Assembly: GCA_964434865.1 (NCBI GenBank)
Contig: CAYSWV010000002.1
Coordinates: forward strand, 130,308 to 194,307
Direction: 5' to 3'
DNA: 64,000 bases
From: CAYSWV01 sp964434865
Lineage (GTDB): Bacteria > Cyanobacteriota > Cyanobacteriia > Thermostichales > Thermostichaceae
The translations under genes and the position numbers were made by a program. Under the pieces are notes generated by a model. That model worked only from the letters and a program-made list of their open reading frames with translations. It made no database searches and had not been told where the DNA came from. Position 1 is the first letter of the stretch. Each line of letters opens with the position of its first letter. Shown in pieces: positions 18,888 to 26,849 of the stretch.

Positions 18888-19686
18888 CTTGGAGTAGAGC
18901 TTCAGCTAATTCACAAAACCCCCATCCCGCTTCAGCTTGAGTGAGATAGTTGGGAAAAAAGAGCATTTGATCTTGGTAATCTAGACAATTAGAGACGCCA
19001 ACACTATAGGTAAAATAAGCTGGATTGAAAAGGCTACTATCATTAGGACTATCTCCTATTGTTACTATTTGATCTAGGGGCACCTCGAGATCGGATTGAG
19101 TTTCTAAAACCTTGAGCAAACCGCTCGCTTTATCTTGGCCAAATAGTTTCAAATGGCACTGAACCGAGCTATAGATAAAGTCCCACCCCATTGTGTGACT
19201 CAGATCAGCCATAGTTTGTAAATGGGATAGAGCTAAATCATGTCGATCATAGGTCCAGTCGGTTAGCCGAAAGACATTATCACTTGAAGGTTGAATGCCA
19301 GGGAAAACCTGCTGTAACTGCTCAAAGGCTGACTGAAGACCCTGTCGATGGCATTTCAGGTCCTGGAGTGATACCAATGGGTAGGGTTTTGAGATCCCGC
19401 TTGCTGAGTAATGCCCGGCATAAAAGATCCCTCCATTTTCAGCAATAGCACCATAGATGGGTAAATAATGAGCGAGACCCTCGACCCAGCCTGCCGAACG
19501 ACCTGTAATAATGATCACATGGACTCCCACTTGGTGAAGAGCTTCAAACAGCTGGAGTACCTGAGGTCTCAATCGTCCCGCCTGGGTCAGCGTACCATCC
19601 ATGTCGGTGGCTATCAGTTGAATAGTTTCAAGGGGTAACAGCTCTAGATCACTGGACATACTTCGTGACATCTTCACCACAGTCAT
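18871..19686 (-). CDS. HAD-IIB phosphatase (mannosyl-3-phosphoglycerate or sucrose phosphatase-like)
   Basis: A 271-aa Cof-type HAD hydrolase. Motif I is ATDMDGTLT (nucleophile D28, acid D30), motif II is IITGRS, motif III lysine is in QCHLKLFGQDKASGL, and motif IV is TIGDSPNDSSLF. The cap and the AENGGIFY segment are typical of the sugar-phosphate phosphatase group that includes mannosyl-3-phosphoglycerate and sucrose-6-phosphate phosphatases. No glycosyltransferase partner is nearby, so the substrate is open. The start overlaps the end of the TerB gene; ATGs at 19671 and 19659 are alternatives. The two genes are likely cotranscribed. Confidence 0.82.
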   Translation of the reverse strand: MTVVKMSRSMSSDLELLPLETIQLIATDMDGTLTQAGRLRPQVLQLFEALHQVGVHVIIITGRSAGWVEGLAHYLPIYGAIAENGGIFYAGHYSASGISKPYPLVSLQDLKCHRQGLQSAFEQLQQVFPGIQPSSDNVFRLTDWTYDRHDLALSHLQTMADLSHTMGWDFIYSSVQCHLKLFGQDKASGLLKVLETQSDLEVPLDQIVTIGDSPNDSSLFNPAYFTYSVGVSNCLDYQDQMLFFPNYLTQAEAGWGFCELAEALLQAKGSL

Positions 19687-20377
19687 CAGCTAGAAAGCTT
19701 AGAGCTCGGAACCGCAAACCTACAACTTGTTCATAAAGAGGATTTAATTTGCACATAGCTGGGATATGCATCACCTTCCGATTAAATAAGACAACATCCC
19801 GCTCAAATGGACATTGATTGGGGATCAATTTACATAAGAAATGGGCGACTTTACGGTTTTGAATCGAGATCCCATCCATCCAATCTCGAATGGGCTGTAG
19901 GGCATCGGATTCAGGTGGCGTTAACCCCGAACTTGCTGTAGCTGGAGTCGCTGTAGCTCGATTCCCATCTGCAGAGGTCACCAACATCTGTTTGAGTAAG
20001 TGCAGTTGGGGAACTTCAACCTTTAACGCTTGACAAAACTCTTGCAACAACCGATCCTCAGGTTCTGAGTAGACCCCGTCAGCAATAGCGGTCATCACAG
20101 CCGTTCGTAAAAAATCTTCTGCGTGTGTGGGGTCAAAGGCAGCGGCAAATTCGGCTGGTGTAATCGGATCTAGTTGCTTATCCGCTTCTTCGGGCCATTC
20201 TGATCGAATGAGTTCGTTAATGAGGGCTTTTTCTTGAGGATCATAGTTGCCATCTACCCAAGCTAGGCTTAACAATCCACGTAACCAGAGATGAGCTTGA
20301 TCGGGAGAGCAGTCCAGATCGACCTCTGAGTTTGCCGCAAGACCAGACTTGGAACTGTCGACGGATTGGGATTGCAT
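19649..20377 (-). CDS. TerB-like plus Mo-dependent nitrogenase C-terminal domain protein
   Basis: A 242-aa protein with two parts. Residues about 25-135 are a helical TerB/tellurite-resistance-like domain (LLSLAWVDGNYDPQEKALI; AIADGVYSEPEDRLLQEF). After a Thr/Ala-rich linker, residues about 160-240 match the domain called Mo-dependent nitrogenase C-terminus (RKVAHFLCKLIPNQCPFERD, CKLNPLYEQVVGLRFRALS, ADDCGED). This domain is common in cyanobacteria, including ones that do not fix nitrogen, so it is not evidence for nitrogen fixation, and no nif gene is near. It has conserved cysteines but no known activity. The gene is followed by an overlapping HAD phosphatase. Confidence 0.82.
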   Translation of the reverse strand: MQSQSVDSSKSGLAANSEVDLDCSPDQAHLWLRGLLSLAWVDGNYDPQEKALINELIRSEWPEEADKQLDPITPAEFAAAFDPTHAEDFLRTAVMTAIADGVYSEPEDRLLQEFCQALKVEVPQLHLLKQMLVTSADGNRATATPATASSGLTPPESDALQPIRDWMDGISIQNRKVAHFLCKLIPNQCPFERDVVLFNRKVMHIPAMCKLNPLYEQVVGLRFRALSFLADDCGEDVTKYVQ

Positions 20378-20619
20378 GTCATCACCTGAACGTCACTACA
20401 CTAGTTTGGCTGATGGCTTAACTTGGAATTGATACTCAAGATCACAGTCAATTAAGTACCCTTCCCTAGTGATCTTAGACGATGCAGTGATCGATTCACA
20501 AAGCCTTAAACAAGAGAGTTGGATCTGTTTACTGAGGTTCTTGAATGAGGCGTGACGCAATCCGGTACGATCCTTATACGTAGATCATAAACCTGTGATA
20601 GCAGGAGGGGAGGGAGCCG

Positions 20620-21036
20620 GTGTCACTGACGATCCGAGTGATTACACCTGATAGCACCATTTGGGATGCAGCTGGTGAAGAAGTCATTTTGCCCGCAACA
20701 TCTGGGCAACTAGGAATCTTGGGCGGCCATGCCCCTTTACTAACGGCTATCGGCACAGGTGTGATGCGAGTTAAGACCGCAGGGAAATGGTCGGCTATTG
20801 CTGTTATGGGTGGATTTGCTGAGGTTGAAAATGATGAAGTAACGGTTCTGGTGAATCGGGCTGAACGAGGTGAAAACGTTAATCGTGAAGCGGCTCTATC
20901 CGATCAATCAACAGCGGCTCAAGTGCTAGAAAGTAGTGAAGATAAGCAAGAACGGATGCGAGCAAAACTGGACCAACAACGGGCGACAGCTTTGATCCAG
21001 GCAGCCGATATGATGGGCAGTAAAGATTCACTTTGA
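20620..21036 (+). CDS. atpC: AtpC, ATP synthase epsilon subunit
   Basis: Epsilon subunit of thylakoid/plasma membrane F1Fo ATP synthase; it links the central stalk and modulates ATP hydrolysis. The 138-aa protein has the N-terminal beta-sandwich (VITPDSTIWDAAGEEV; GQLGILGGHAPLLTAI; GGFAEVENDEVTVL) and a helical C-terminal hairpin. The start is GTG, preceded by a strong purine-rich site (GGAGGGGAGGGAG). A plausible promoter is GTGACG, 17 nt, TATACG at about 20552-20580. The beta-subunit gene, usually immediately upstream in cyanobacteria, is absent; the upstream neighbour is the divergent TerB gene. Confidence 0.95.
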   Translation: MSLTIRVITPDSTIWDAAGEEVILPATSGQLGILGGHAPLLTAIGTGVMRVKTAGKWSAIAVMGGFAEVENDEVTVLVNRAERGENVNREAALSDQSTAAQVLESSEDKQERMRAKLDQQRATALIQAADMMGSKDSL

Positions 21037-21071
21037 TCCAGCACTAGCTCTACTATCCCATCAAACCATTA

Positions 21072-21101
21072 AGTTCCTCACGATCAATCTGATGAGGAAC
21101 T
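21072..21101. terminator. inverted repeat between convergent atpC and ccsA
   Basis: Perfect 9-bp inverted repeat AGTTCCTCA (21072-21080) and TGAGGAACT (21093-21101) with a 12-nt loop. Its position between convergent genes suggests a bidirectional terminator, although neither side has a clear T-run. Confidence 0.5.
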
Positions 21102-21158
21102 CAACCTATCTATCTAATCACTAACCAGCCTAACCAAATAGCTCAAACTATCAACATG

Positions 21159-22169
21159 CTAAAAGAACCACCCATAGCTATGTAAGCCTTTGCCCAGTAG
21201 GTTAACCCCTAGATAGCAGACCCAAACCACAGCAAATCCTAAGCTGGCTAAGATCGCTGGACGTCGTCCCTGCCAGCCCTTAGTGATCCGAGCATGTAAG
21301 TAGGCCGCAAAAACAAGCCACGTGATCAAAGCCCAAGTTTCTTTAGGATCCCAGCTCCAGTAGGTACCCCAAGCTTCATTGGCCCAAACCGCTCCAGCAA
21401 TAATACCAATAGTTAAGAGTGGAAATCCAATCCCGATCAGACGATAACTGGTGTTATCTAATATCTCAGCTAAGTTCAACCGTTGGGGAGTCAGTAATAA
21501 AGGGGCGGAAGCCGTCGATGTAGCTTGGGGGGGATCCATCACCGCAACCCCTCCTTCAGCACTGGCAAACGCAAACTCAGTAGGAACCTGTTGAGACTGC
21601 AGGACTTGCCGAGCTGCTTTAGAGCGATAGTTTCCCGATCCGAGGGAATCTCCTTTCAATTGGATCGCCTGACCCTTGGTCACCACCAAAAAGCCAATCG
21701 CCAGCAAAGCGCCCACCAGTAAGGCAGCATAGCTCAATAACATCACTGTGACATGCATCATGAGCCAGTTAGATTGCAAAGCTGGAACTAAAGGTTGGGC
21801 TGCTTGCATATCATTTGGCAACACTAGAGCAGCAAAAGCAACAATACTTAAGGTGACCGGAGCTGTAAACACACCAACAAGTTGACTTTGGCTTAACTGC
21901 TGAGCAATCAAATGCAGTAGTGTAATGCCCCAAGCCAAGAAGAAAAGTGATTCATAAAGATTGCTTAGAGGAAAGTAACCAGCATCAATCCAGCGAGATC
22001 CTAGCAACGTTGCGATTACCAAATTGGCAATGACCATGCCTGCTGTGCCCAACTCTGTCAATAGCGGTACCTTGGGAAAAGCCGCTCCAACCCAGTAAAA
22101 CAACATCGTGACCAAAGCAATAGCAAAGGCAGCATTATTTAAGGTTGCTTGTAGCTCAACTAGATTCAT
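21159..22169 (-). CDS. ccsA: CcsA-type cytochrome c biogenesis protein (named CcsB in some databases)
   Basis: Polytopic membrane protein of the system II haem attachment machinery, which delivers haem to c-type cytochromes in the thylakoid lumen/periplasm. The 336-aa protein has multiple membrane helices and the haem-binding WWD-type signature WGTYWSWDPKETWALITW, followed by a C-terminal HSYGWFF. It carries a hydrophilic insertion (about residues 170-235, with QATSTASAP) between membrane segments. The plastid name is ccsA/ycf5; some annotation pipelines label the same family CcsB. The Ccs1 partner is not in the window. Confidence 0.92.
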   Translation of the reverse strand: MNLVELQATLNNAAFAIALVTMLFYWVGAAFPKVPLLTELGTAGMVIANLVIATLLGSRWIDAGYFPLSNLYESLFFLAWGITLLHLIAQQLSQSQLVGVFTAPVTLSIVAFAALVLPNDMQAAQPLVPALQSNWLMMHVTVMLLSYAALLVGALLAIGFLVVTKGQAIQLKGDSLGSGNYRSKAARQVLQSQQVPTEFAFASAEGGVAVMDPPQATSTASAPLLLTPQRLNLAEILDNTSYRLIGIGFPLLTIGIIAGAVWANEAWGTYWSWDPKETWALITWLVFAAYLHARITKGWQGRRPAILASLGFAVVWVCYLGVNLLGKGLHSYGWFF

Positions 22170-22215
22170 AGATAACCTCGTGCAACTTGATAGGATTATC
22201 AGCTTGATCTGATTC

Positions 22216-22237
22216 TCAGTGTAGATTCAGTGTAGAT
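22216..22237. repeat. 11-bp tandem duplication upstream of ccsA
   Basis: TCAGTGTAGAT occurs twice back to back (22216-22226, 22227-22237) in the 250-bp intergenic region upstream of ccsA. Nothing else recognisable is present between 22170 and 22419. Confidence 0.9.
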
Positions 22238-22419
22238 TAGGTTCCGCAATAGGAACGATAATTTGGCTTAGATTAGCATGACTAAGTCTAGCTTTAGGAA
22301 GCTTGTTAGATCACCTACTCGTCCAAACTATCCAATCGAACCCAGATCAAAACACCACAATTCAGGGCAGAGAGCCTAACCCCATTCTCAAATATACAGA
22401 CCTGGATCCAGATTATAGA

Positions 22420-22956
22420 TTAGCTAATCACTTGCAGATAGATATCAAAAGATCCACTATTATCCCCATAGCTACCTTTACCATCATTAATGTTGACGTA
22501 GATATCACTACTGGGATTGAGATCAAGGGTCTGAGCCGTGTTGAAGTCAGAATCGGTCAACTTCCATACTTTGATTTGCTGATCTTCAGGTTGGAACACC
22601 ACTAAGCCATAGCGGGCCATGCCAGGATAGCGCCAATCAGCCGGTGTAGGAACTTGCTTGCCCAGAGCGGAGCGAATAGAGGTGGCAAATGAAAAGCCAT
22701 AGCGCCAGGCTACATCAGCAGGAAAAATCTTAATCTGGCCAGCCCGTAACGATGTGTTGCCCTTATACAGACGCACACCCACTTCGTTGTTGACGCCAAG
22801 GTTATTAAACCAAAGCCAGCCAGCATTTTGCAGCACTGGATCTTCGGGCACGTTAGATTGCACAGAGGAGGCCAAGTTAAAATCCAGGTCACTAGCGTCG
22901 CAGGTCACGACATCTGGGATCACAACATCTGACGGAGTCATTTGATCAGTGCTCAT
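22420..22956 (-). CDS. hypothetical protein with LecA-like C-terminal motif
   Basis: A 178-aa protein without signal peptide or membrane segment. It seems all-beta, with WLWFNNLGVNNEVGVRLYKGN, a WRYPGMARYGLVVF segment, and a C-terminus IYVNINDGKGSYGDNSGSF. The NDG...YGDNSGSF pattern resembles the calcium/galactose-binding end of PA-IL (LecA)-like lectins and related beta-sandwich domains. That resemblance is only a motif-level impression. The gene stands alone between ccsA and htpG with its own flanking gaps. It may be a carbohydrate-binding protein; function otherwise unknown. Confidence 0.7.
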   Translation of the reverse strand: MSTDQMTPSDVVIPDVVTCDASDLDFNLASSVQSNVPEDPVLQNAGWLWFNNLGVNNEVGVRLYKGNTSLRAGQIKIFPADVAWRYGFSFATSIRSALGKQVPTPADWRYPGMARYGLVVFQPEDQQIKVWKLTDSDFNTAQTLDLNPSSDIYVNINDGKGSYGDNSGSFDIYLQVIS

Positions 22957-23191
22957 AGAAGTCTGTGTAGGTAGAAGATGATAAAAGGTCTGCCACTACT
23001 TAAACCGGCTGGCGCCGCCCAAAGAGAAGACTCTTAAAGAGCAGCACGTCAGAATTATAGGATGGATAGAGGCCTTTTGGACAATTTTGTCTCAATAATG
23101 ATCATGGTCTAGACCTATCCTTTCAAGCCCACTAAAAAGCTCTACTAGACTTAGTCCAATAGAGCATCCAGCTTATTCAGCTAATCTATCC

Positions 23192-23209
23192 AGTTAAGAG
23201 AACTTAACT
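23192..23209 (-). terminator. hairpin after htpG
   Basis: Perfect inverted repeat AGTTAAG-AGAA-CTTAACT 8 nt beyond the htpG stop codon. It is AT-rich and has no good T-run, so it is a tentative terminator or 3' stabiliser. Confidence 0.35.
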
Positions 23210-23216
23210 TCAGTCT

Positions 23217-25058
23217 CTAGGCTTGAGTTGTGGTTAACCGAGTGAGGACTTGATTGGATCGATTCACAAAGGCCCGAGCGGTTTCAGGGTCAAAGCTCTT
23301 CTGGCTTAGCAAAGCTAGATCGTAGACATGGTTACAGATGAGTTGCACGAGATCTGAGTTCTGACCCCTAGTGGTCATTGACTGTAGATTTTGAATCAGG
23401 GGGTGAGCAGTATTGACGATCAAGGTATGTTCATCAAGAAACTCTGCCTGCTTCTGTTGCATCACGGCATTAAGTTCCTGCAGTCGACGCAGCGCCTCAG
23501 GTAGCAAGATCATGGCTGGGACGGACTCAGACTTTAAGGGTTGAGCTTTGATTTGAAGTTTATCTTTGCCAATAGCCGCTTTGAAGATATCCACTAGTTG
23601 CTCACTTCGAGTTTTGTTGGTGGTGGGATCGACAATTTCAGCAGCTTTATCTTTGTCAACTAGGGTGTCATCTAGCTCCGAATCTACACGCTTAAACTTG
23701 ACATCGCTGTACTCTCGCTCCAAAAAGCTACTAAAGTGACTATCGATCCAGCTATCGAGGAGTAATACCTCCAAGCCTTGACTCAGATGTAAATCAATGT
23801 AGGAACTTTGAGCCGCTTCATCGGTGGCATAGAAGACTTGCTTTTGTTGCTTGTCCTGATTCCGTTCCAGGTAGGTGTTCAGAGTCACATAGGTGTCTGT
23901 TGCGTTCTGAGAGGCTACTTTGAAGATCAAGTAATCTTTAAGTTGCTGGAAGAATTTATCATTATTCATGGACCCAAATTTCACAAACAGGCTGATATCG
24001 GGCCACACATTGAGGTACTGCTCATAATCATCATCATACAGATCTTTGAGCCGATCCCCGACCTTTTTAGCAATATGATCGCCAATACGACGCACCGTCC
24101 GATCATTTTGTAAAAAACTGCGAGAAACATTCAAGGGAATATCAGGACTATCGAGAGCACCCTGTAGCGGCAGTAAAAACTTGGGAATTACATCCTCACA
24201 GTTATCTTGAACAAAAACTTGATTACAGAAGAGTTTGATTTGGCCTTTAGTGGGATCAATGTCGGGTCTTAACTTGGGAAAATACAGAATGCCTTGCACA
24301 ATAAAGGGATAATCAGTATTGATGTGAACCCAGAATAATGGGTCTTCTTGAAAGGGATAGAGATAGCGATAAAACTCTAAATAGTCTTCTTGTTTTAATT
24401 CTGATGGAGAGGTTTTCCAGAGGGGTGTCTGCTTATTAACAACTTGATCTTCAAGCTTGATCGGGACAGGAATAAAGTCACAATATTTTTTAAGCAACTC
24501 TCGGATCCGACCCACCTCCAAATATTCATCTTCGTCTTCGGCAAGATGGAGGATAATAGTTGTACCTTGATCAGAGCGCTGGGAGTCAGTGAGTTCAAAT
24601 TCAGTGGTTCCATCACAAGTCCAATGAACGGCCTGGCTACCTGGCTTGTAGGATAACGTATCAATTTCAACTTTATCAGCAACCATAAAGGAAGAGTAAA
24701 AGCCTAAACCAAAGTGACCAATGATGGCTTCGTCCTGACCCTTATACTTTTGAATAAACTCTTCAGCACTGGAAAAGGCAACTTGATTGATATACTTTTT
24801 TACCTCTTCGGCTGTCATCCCAATGCCCGTGTCTGATACTTTGATCTGGCGGGCCTCCTTGTCAACTGAAATTTCAATGCTGGGTTCTGGAACAGCGTCG
24901 ATCTCTCCAGAAAGTTTAGCCATCTTAAGTTTAGCAATGGCATCTGTGGCGTTAGACACTAGCTCTCTCAGGAAAATCTCTTGATCGGAATAGAGAGATT
25001 GCTTAATGATGGGAAAAATATTCTCGGTATGGATAGTGATAGTACCGCGTTCTTGCAT
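23217..25058 (-). CDS. htpG: HtpG, Hsp90-family chaperone
   Basis: ATP-dependent chaperone. The 613-aa protein shows the GHKL ATPase motifs ELVSNATDAI (N-box), DTGIGMT, and GHFGLGFYSSFMVAD, then middle-domain NVSRSFLQND and a dimerisation C-terminus. I chose ATG 25058 because cyanobacterial HtpG proteins begin with MQE-GTITIHTENIFPII; an AGGAAAGAG stretch sits just upstream. A longer frame adds nine residues from 25085. The gene is monocistronic. No CIRCE-type inverted repeat was seen upstream. Confidence 0.96.
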   Translation of the reverse strand: MQERGTITIHTENIFPIIKQSLYSDQEIFLRELVSNATDAIAKLKMAKLSGEIDAVPEPSIEISVDKEARQIKVSDTGIGMTAEEVKKYINQVAFSSAEEFIQKYKGQDEAIIGHFGLGFYSSFMVADKVEIDTLSYKPGSQAVHWTCDGTTEFELTDSQRSDQGTTIILHLAEDEDEYLEVGRIRELLKKYCDFIPVPIKLEDQVVNKQTPLWKTSPSELKQEDYLEFYRYLYPFQEDPLFWVHINTDYPFIVQGILYFPKLRPDIDPTKGQIKLFCNQVFVQDNCEDVIPKFLLPLQGALDSPDIPLNVSRSFLQNDRTVRRIGDHIAKKVGDRLKDLYDDDYEQYLNVWPDISLFVKFGSMNNDKFFQQLKDYLIFKVASQNATDTYVTLNTYLERNQDKQQKQVFYATDEAAQSSYIDLHLSQGLEVLLLDSWIDSHFSSFLEREYSDVKFKRVDSELDDTLVDKDKAAEIVDPTTNKTRSEQLVDIFKAAIGKDKLQIKAQPLKSESVPAMILLPEALRRLQELNAVMQQKQAEFLDEHTLIVNTAHPLIQNLQSMTTRGQNSDLVQLICNHVYDLALLSQKSFDPETARAFVNRSNQVLTRLTTTQA

Positions 25059-25218
25059 AGTCACTCTTTCCTGCTCAATCAACATCTATCTCAGCTTTTG
25101 TCATTGCTACTGTACCGAATCTCTTGGACAGACGACAAGTTGAGGCTAGTCTGGAGAACCGTACTTTGAGAGTAGTAATCCTCACCAGCCCTAATTTTAA
25201 ATAAGTTTTAGGCTTCAA

Positions 25219-25518
25219 CTAGGTGAGACATTGGGTGACAACTTGCTGGAGTTGCTCAGCATTTAAGGTGGTTACCACAAACACTTCTTGAACACTCTTA
25301 CCCTTACGGGCCACTAGCTTGAATCCCCCTCGGGTAGCAACTGAGATCCGTAGCTGCAAGGTGGGACTATTACTTTTAGCTCGACTAATCACACCTGGTG
25401 TAACAGTTTTGATCTGGGCTTGCTGGGTCAAAGTTTGTAATACAGGAATTAACCCCTCAACATGGGTTGAATGATTTAGAACTAACCGTCCACCTGCAGG
25501 CTCTTTACTCATAGTCAT
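25219..25518 (-). CDS. DUF2103-type small protein
   Basis: A 99-aa basic protein with GRLVLNHSTHVEGLIPVL, TPGVISR, and GGFKLVARKGKSVQEVFVVT, matching my memory of the cyanobacterial DUF2103 family, described as predicted metal-binding. The HST-H segment is the only candidate metal site visible. An ATG at 25512 is an alternative start. It lies between htpG and coaR on the same strand, but with gaps of 130 nt or more on both sides, so no operon is implied. Confidence 0.68.
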   Translation of the reverse strand: MTMSKEPAGGRLVLNHSTHVEGLIPVLQTLTQQAQIKTVTPGVISRAKSNSPTLQLRISVATRGGFKLVARKGKSVQEVFVVTTLNAEQLQQVVTQCLT

Positions 25519-25602
25519 CTAGGCTTGACTTAGTATCTAGCTTAACGGCGATGACAGCCAATGCCATTAATCAGTTAGGAATCTGTAATCATAACGTTTA
25601 TT

Positions 25603-25620
25603 CTCTTTACACTCTTTACA
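25603..25620. repeat. 9-bp tandem duplication
   Basis: CTCTTTACA occurs twice in tandem, followed by CTC, in the gap between coaR and the DUF2103-type gene. Confidence 0.85.
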
Positions 25621-25669
25621 CTCATTGCAATTGACAGAATCACAAGAGACAGGGAACAAATATCCAGCC

Positions 25670-26767
25670 TTAGTGTAAATAACAATGGCAATTAGGTTTC
25701 TCCAGTAGTGTAGCTATCAGGCTATTGATCGTGACAGCAGCAAGGAGACCACCGCCCAGAGAGCCTTTGATTGTGATGTGAGGAAGGGTAGTTTGACTCA
25801 GCAACCGTTTGGCTGCAGGAGCGTGGTTAAATCCAATAGGTAAACCAATGATCAAGGCGGGTTCACAGCGCTTTTGTTCAATCAACTGGCATAGATGAAT
25901 GAGTAATGAGGGTGAGTAACCAATGACCACTAGGCTACCCTCTACATGAGCTTGCAGGTGTTCTGGCCAGTCAGGATTCTGCCAAACGGATTGTTCTGCG
26001 TCATGGACCGTGGTGATATGGGGATCCGTTATCAGGGTATGTATAGGACACTCTAAATGACGGAGTCGAGGCTGATCTAACAGGGCAGCAACCGCTGAGA
26101 CATCCACCACCACTGAACAGCCTGCTTGTAATCGATGGCGAGCCGCTGCAATCGCTCCTGGACTGATGTGAAGCAGAGGAATGATCGAGACATCACCACA
26201 GGCCAAGATCAAATCACGGATCAAGGCGGCTTCAATTTCAGAGCGGTCAGACAGATCAGGAAGTAAGGGATCTAAGGATTCCTCAAACGTTTCAGGATGA
26301 TCGAGAATACTCTGGTCTAGCTGTTGCCAGATGATGTCCCATTCATTCAATCCATCCTGAGTTTCAACATCTAAGACCTGTAACTGGGCTACTAATTCAG
26401 CCTGAAGTTTTTGACAAGCCCGATCTCGGCCTAATAAACGCTCTAACGCTTGAGCTGTTTGGCGCAATTGGCTCAGTTTATTGATCACAGTGCGATAGTG
26501 CTGCTGCAGTTGAGCGATCCAAGACTGGGATGGATCGGGATGTTGATCTAAGAGCTGCTTGATATGAGCTAACTGAAAGCCTTGTTGCTTCAAAGCCACA
26601 ATTCGTCGCAATTGATGTACATCCTGGGCTGTATACAGGCGATAGTTCCCTTCAGATCGTTGGGGGGAGGGCATCAGTCCAATTTGATGATAGTGACGCA
26701 CCATCCGAGGGGTAATGCCACCGCCTACGCTCTCCGTAAGTTCTTTAATCGTCAGTTGTTCCTTCAT
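25670..26767 (-). CDS. coaR: CoaR, cobalt-sensing MerR regulator with precorrin isomerase-like domain
   Basis: Transcription activator of cobalt efflux. Residues about 5-75 are a MerR winged helix (LTIKELTES, TPRMVRHYHQIGLM, EGNYRLYTAQDVHQLRRI), followed by a coiled coil. Residues about 160-355 form a CbiC/CobH (precorrin-8X methylmutase)-like domain (VVVDVSAVAALLD, TALIIGLPIGFNHAPAAK-type segment, GSLGGGLLAAVTINSL). The C-terminus ends NCHCYLH, giving the Cys-His-Cys (360-362) motif known in Synechocystis CoaR to be required for cobalt sensing. The gene is divergent from the cobalt ATPase gene across a short intergenic region holding the target promoter. All three features together make the assignment firm. 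Confidence 0.93.
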   Translation of the reverse strand: MKEQLTIKELTESVGGGITPRMVRHYHQIGLMPSPQRSEGNYRLYTAQDVHQLRRIVALKQQGFQLAHIKQLLDQHPDPSQSWIAQLQQHYRTVINKLSQLRQTAQALERLLGRDRACQKLQAELVAQLQVLDVETQDGLNEWDIIWQQLDQSILDHPETFEESLDPLLPDLSDRSEIEAALIRDLILACGDVSIIPLLHISPGAIAAARHRLQAGCSVVVDVSAVAALLDQPRLRHLECPIHTLITDPHITTVHDAEQSVWQNPDWPEHLQAHVEGSLVVIGYSPSLLIHLCQLIEQKRCEPALIIGLPIGFNHAPAAKRLLSQTTLPHITIKGSLGGGLLAAVTINSLIATLLEKPNCHCYLH

Positions 26768-26771
26768 CTGG

Positions 26772-26823
26772 GATCACGCTTGAGATCACGCTTGACCTTA
26801 ACATCAGTGTCAAGGTTTAGAGT
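26772..26823 (+). promoter_or_regulatory. coaT promoter with CoaR-type operator and 20-bp spacer
   Basis: A -35 element TTGACC (26792-26797) and a -10-like TAGAGT (26818-26823) are separated by 20 bp, an elongated spacer typical of MerR-activated promoters. Between them lies the dyad CCTTAACA-TCAG-TGTCAAGG (26796-26815) with one mismatch. Directly upstream GATCACGCTTGA is perfectly duplicated (26772-26783, 26784-26795), the second copy supplying part of the -35 box. The site is divergent from coaR, so CoaR probably acts here. Confidence 0.8.
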
Positions 26824-26849
26824 AAGTGGACTGTTTGGGTCAGTTACTA

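Noticed and set aside
19649..20377. Evidence for nitrogen fixation from the Mo-nitrogenase C-terminal domain
   Set aside because: The domain name is historical and the domain occurs in non-diazotrophic cyanobacteria; no nif genes are in the window.
22303..22605. 100-residue plus-strand ORF antisense to the lectin-like gene
   Set aside because: It has no recognisable domain and overlaps the better-supported minus-strand gene, whose protein shows a folded beta pattern.
26826..26849. Upstream GTG start for CoaT
   Set aside because: It would begin only 3 nt after the -10 element, before the expected transcription start; the ATG at 26850 is more consistent.
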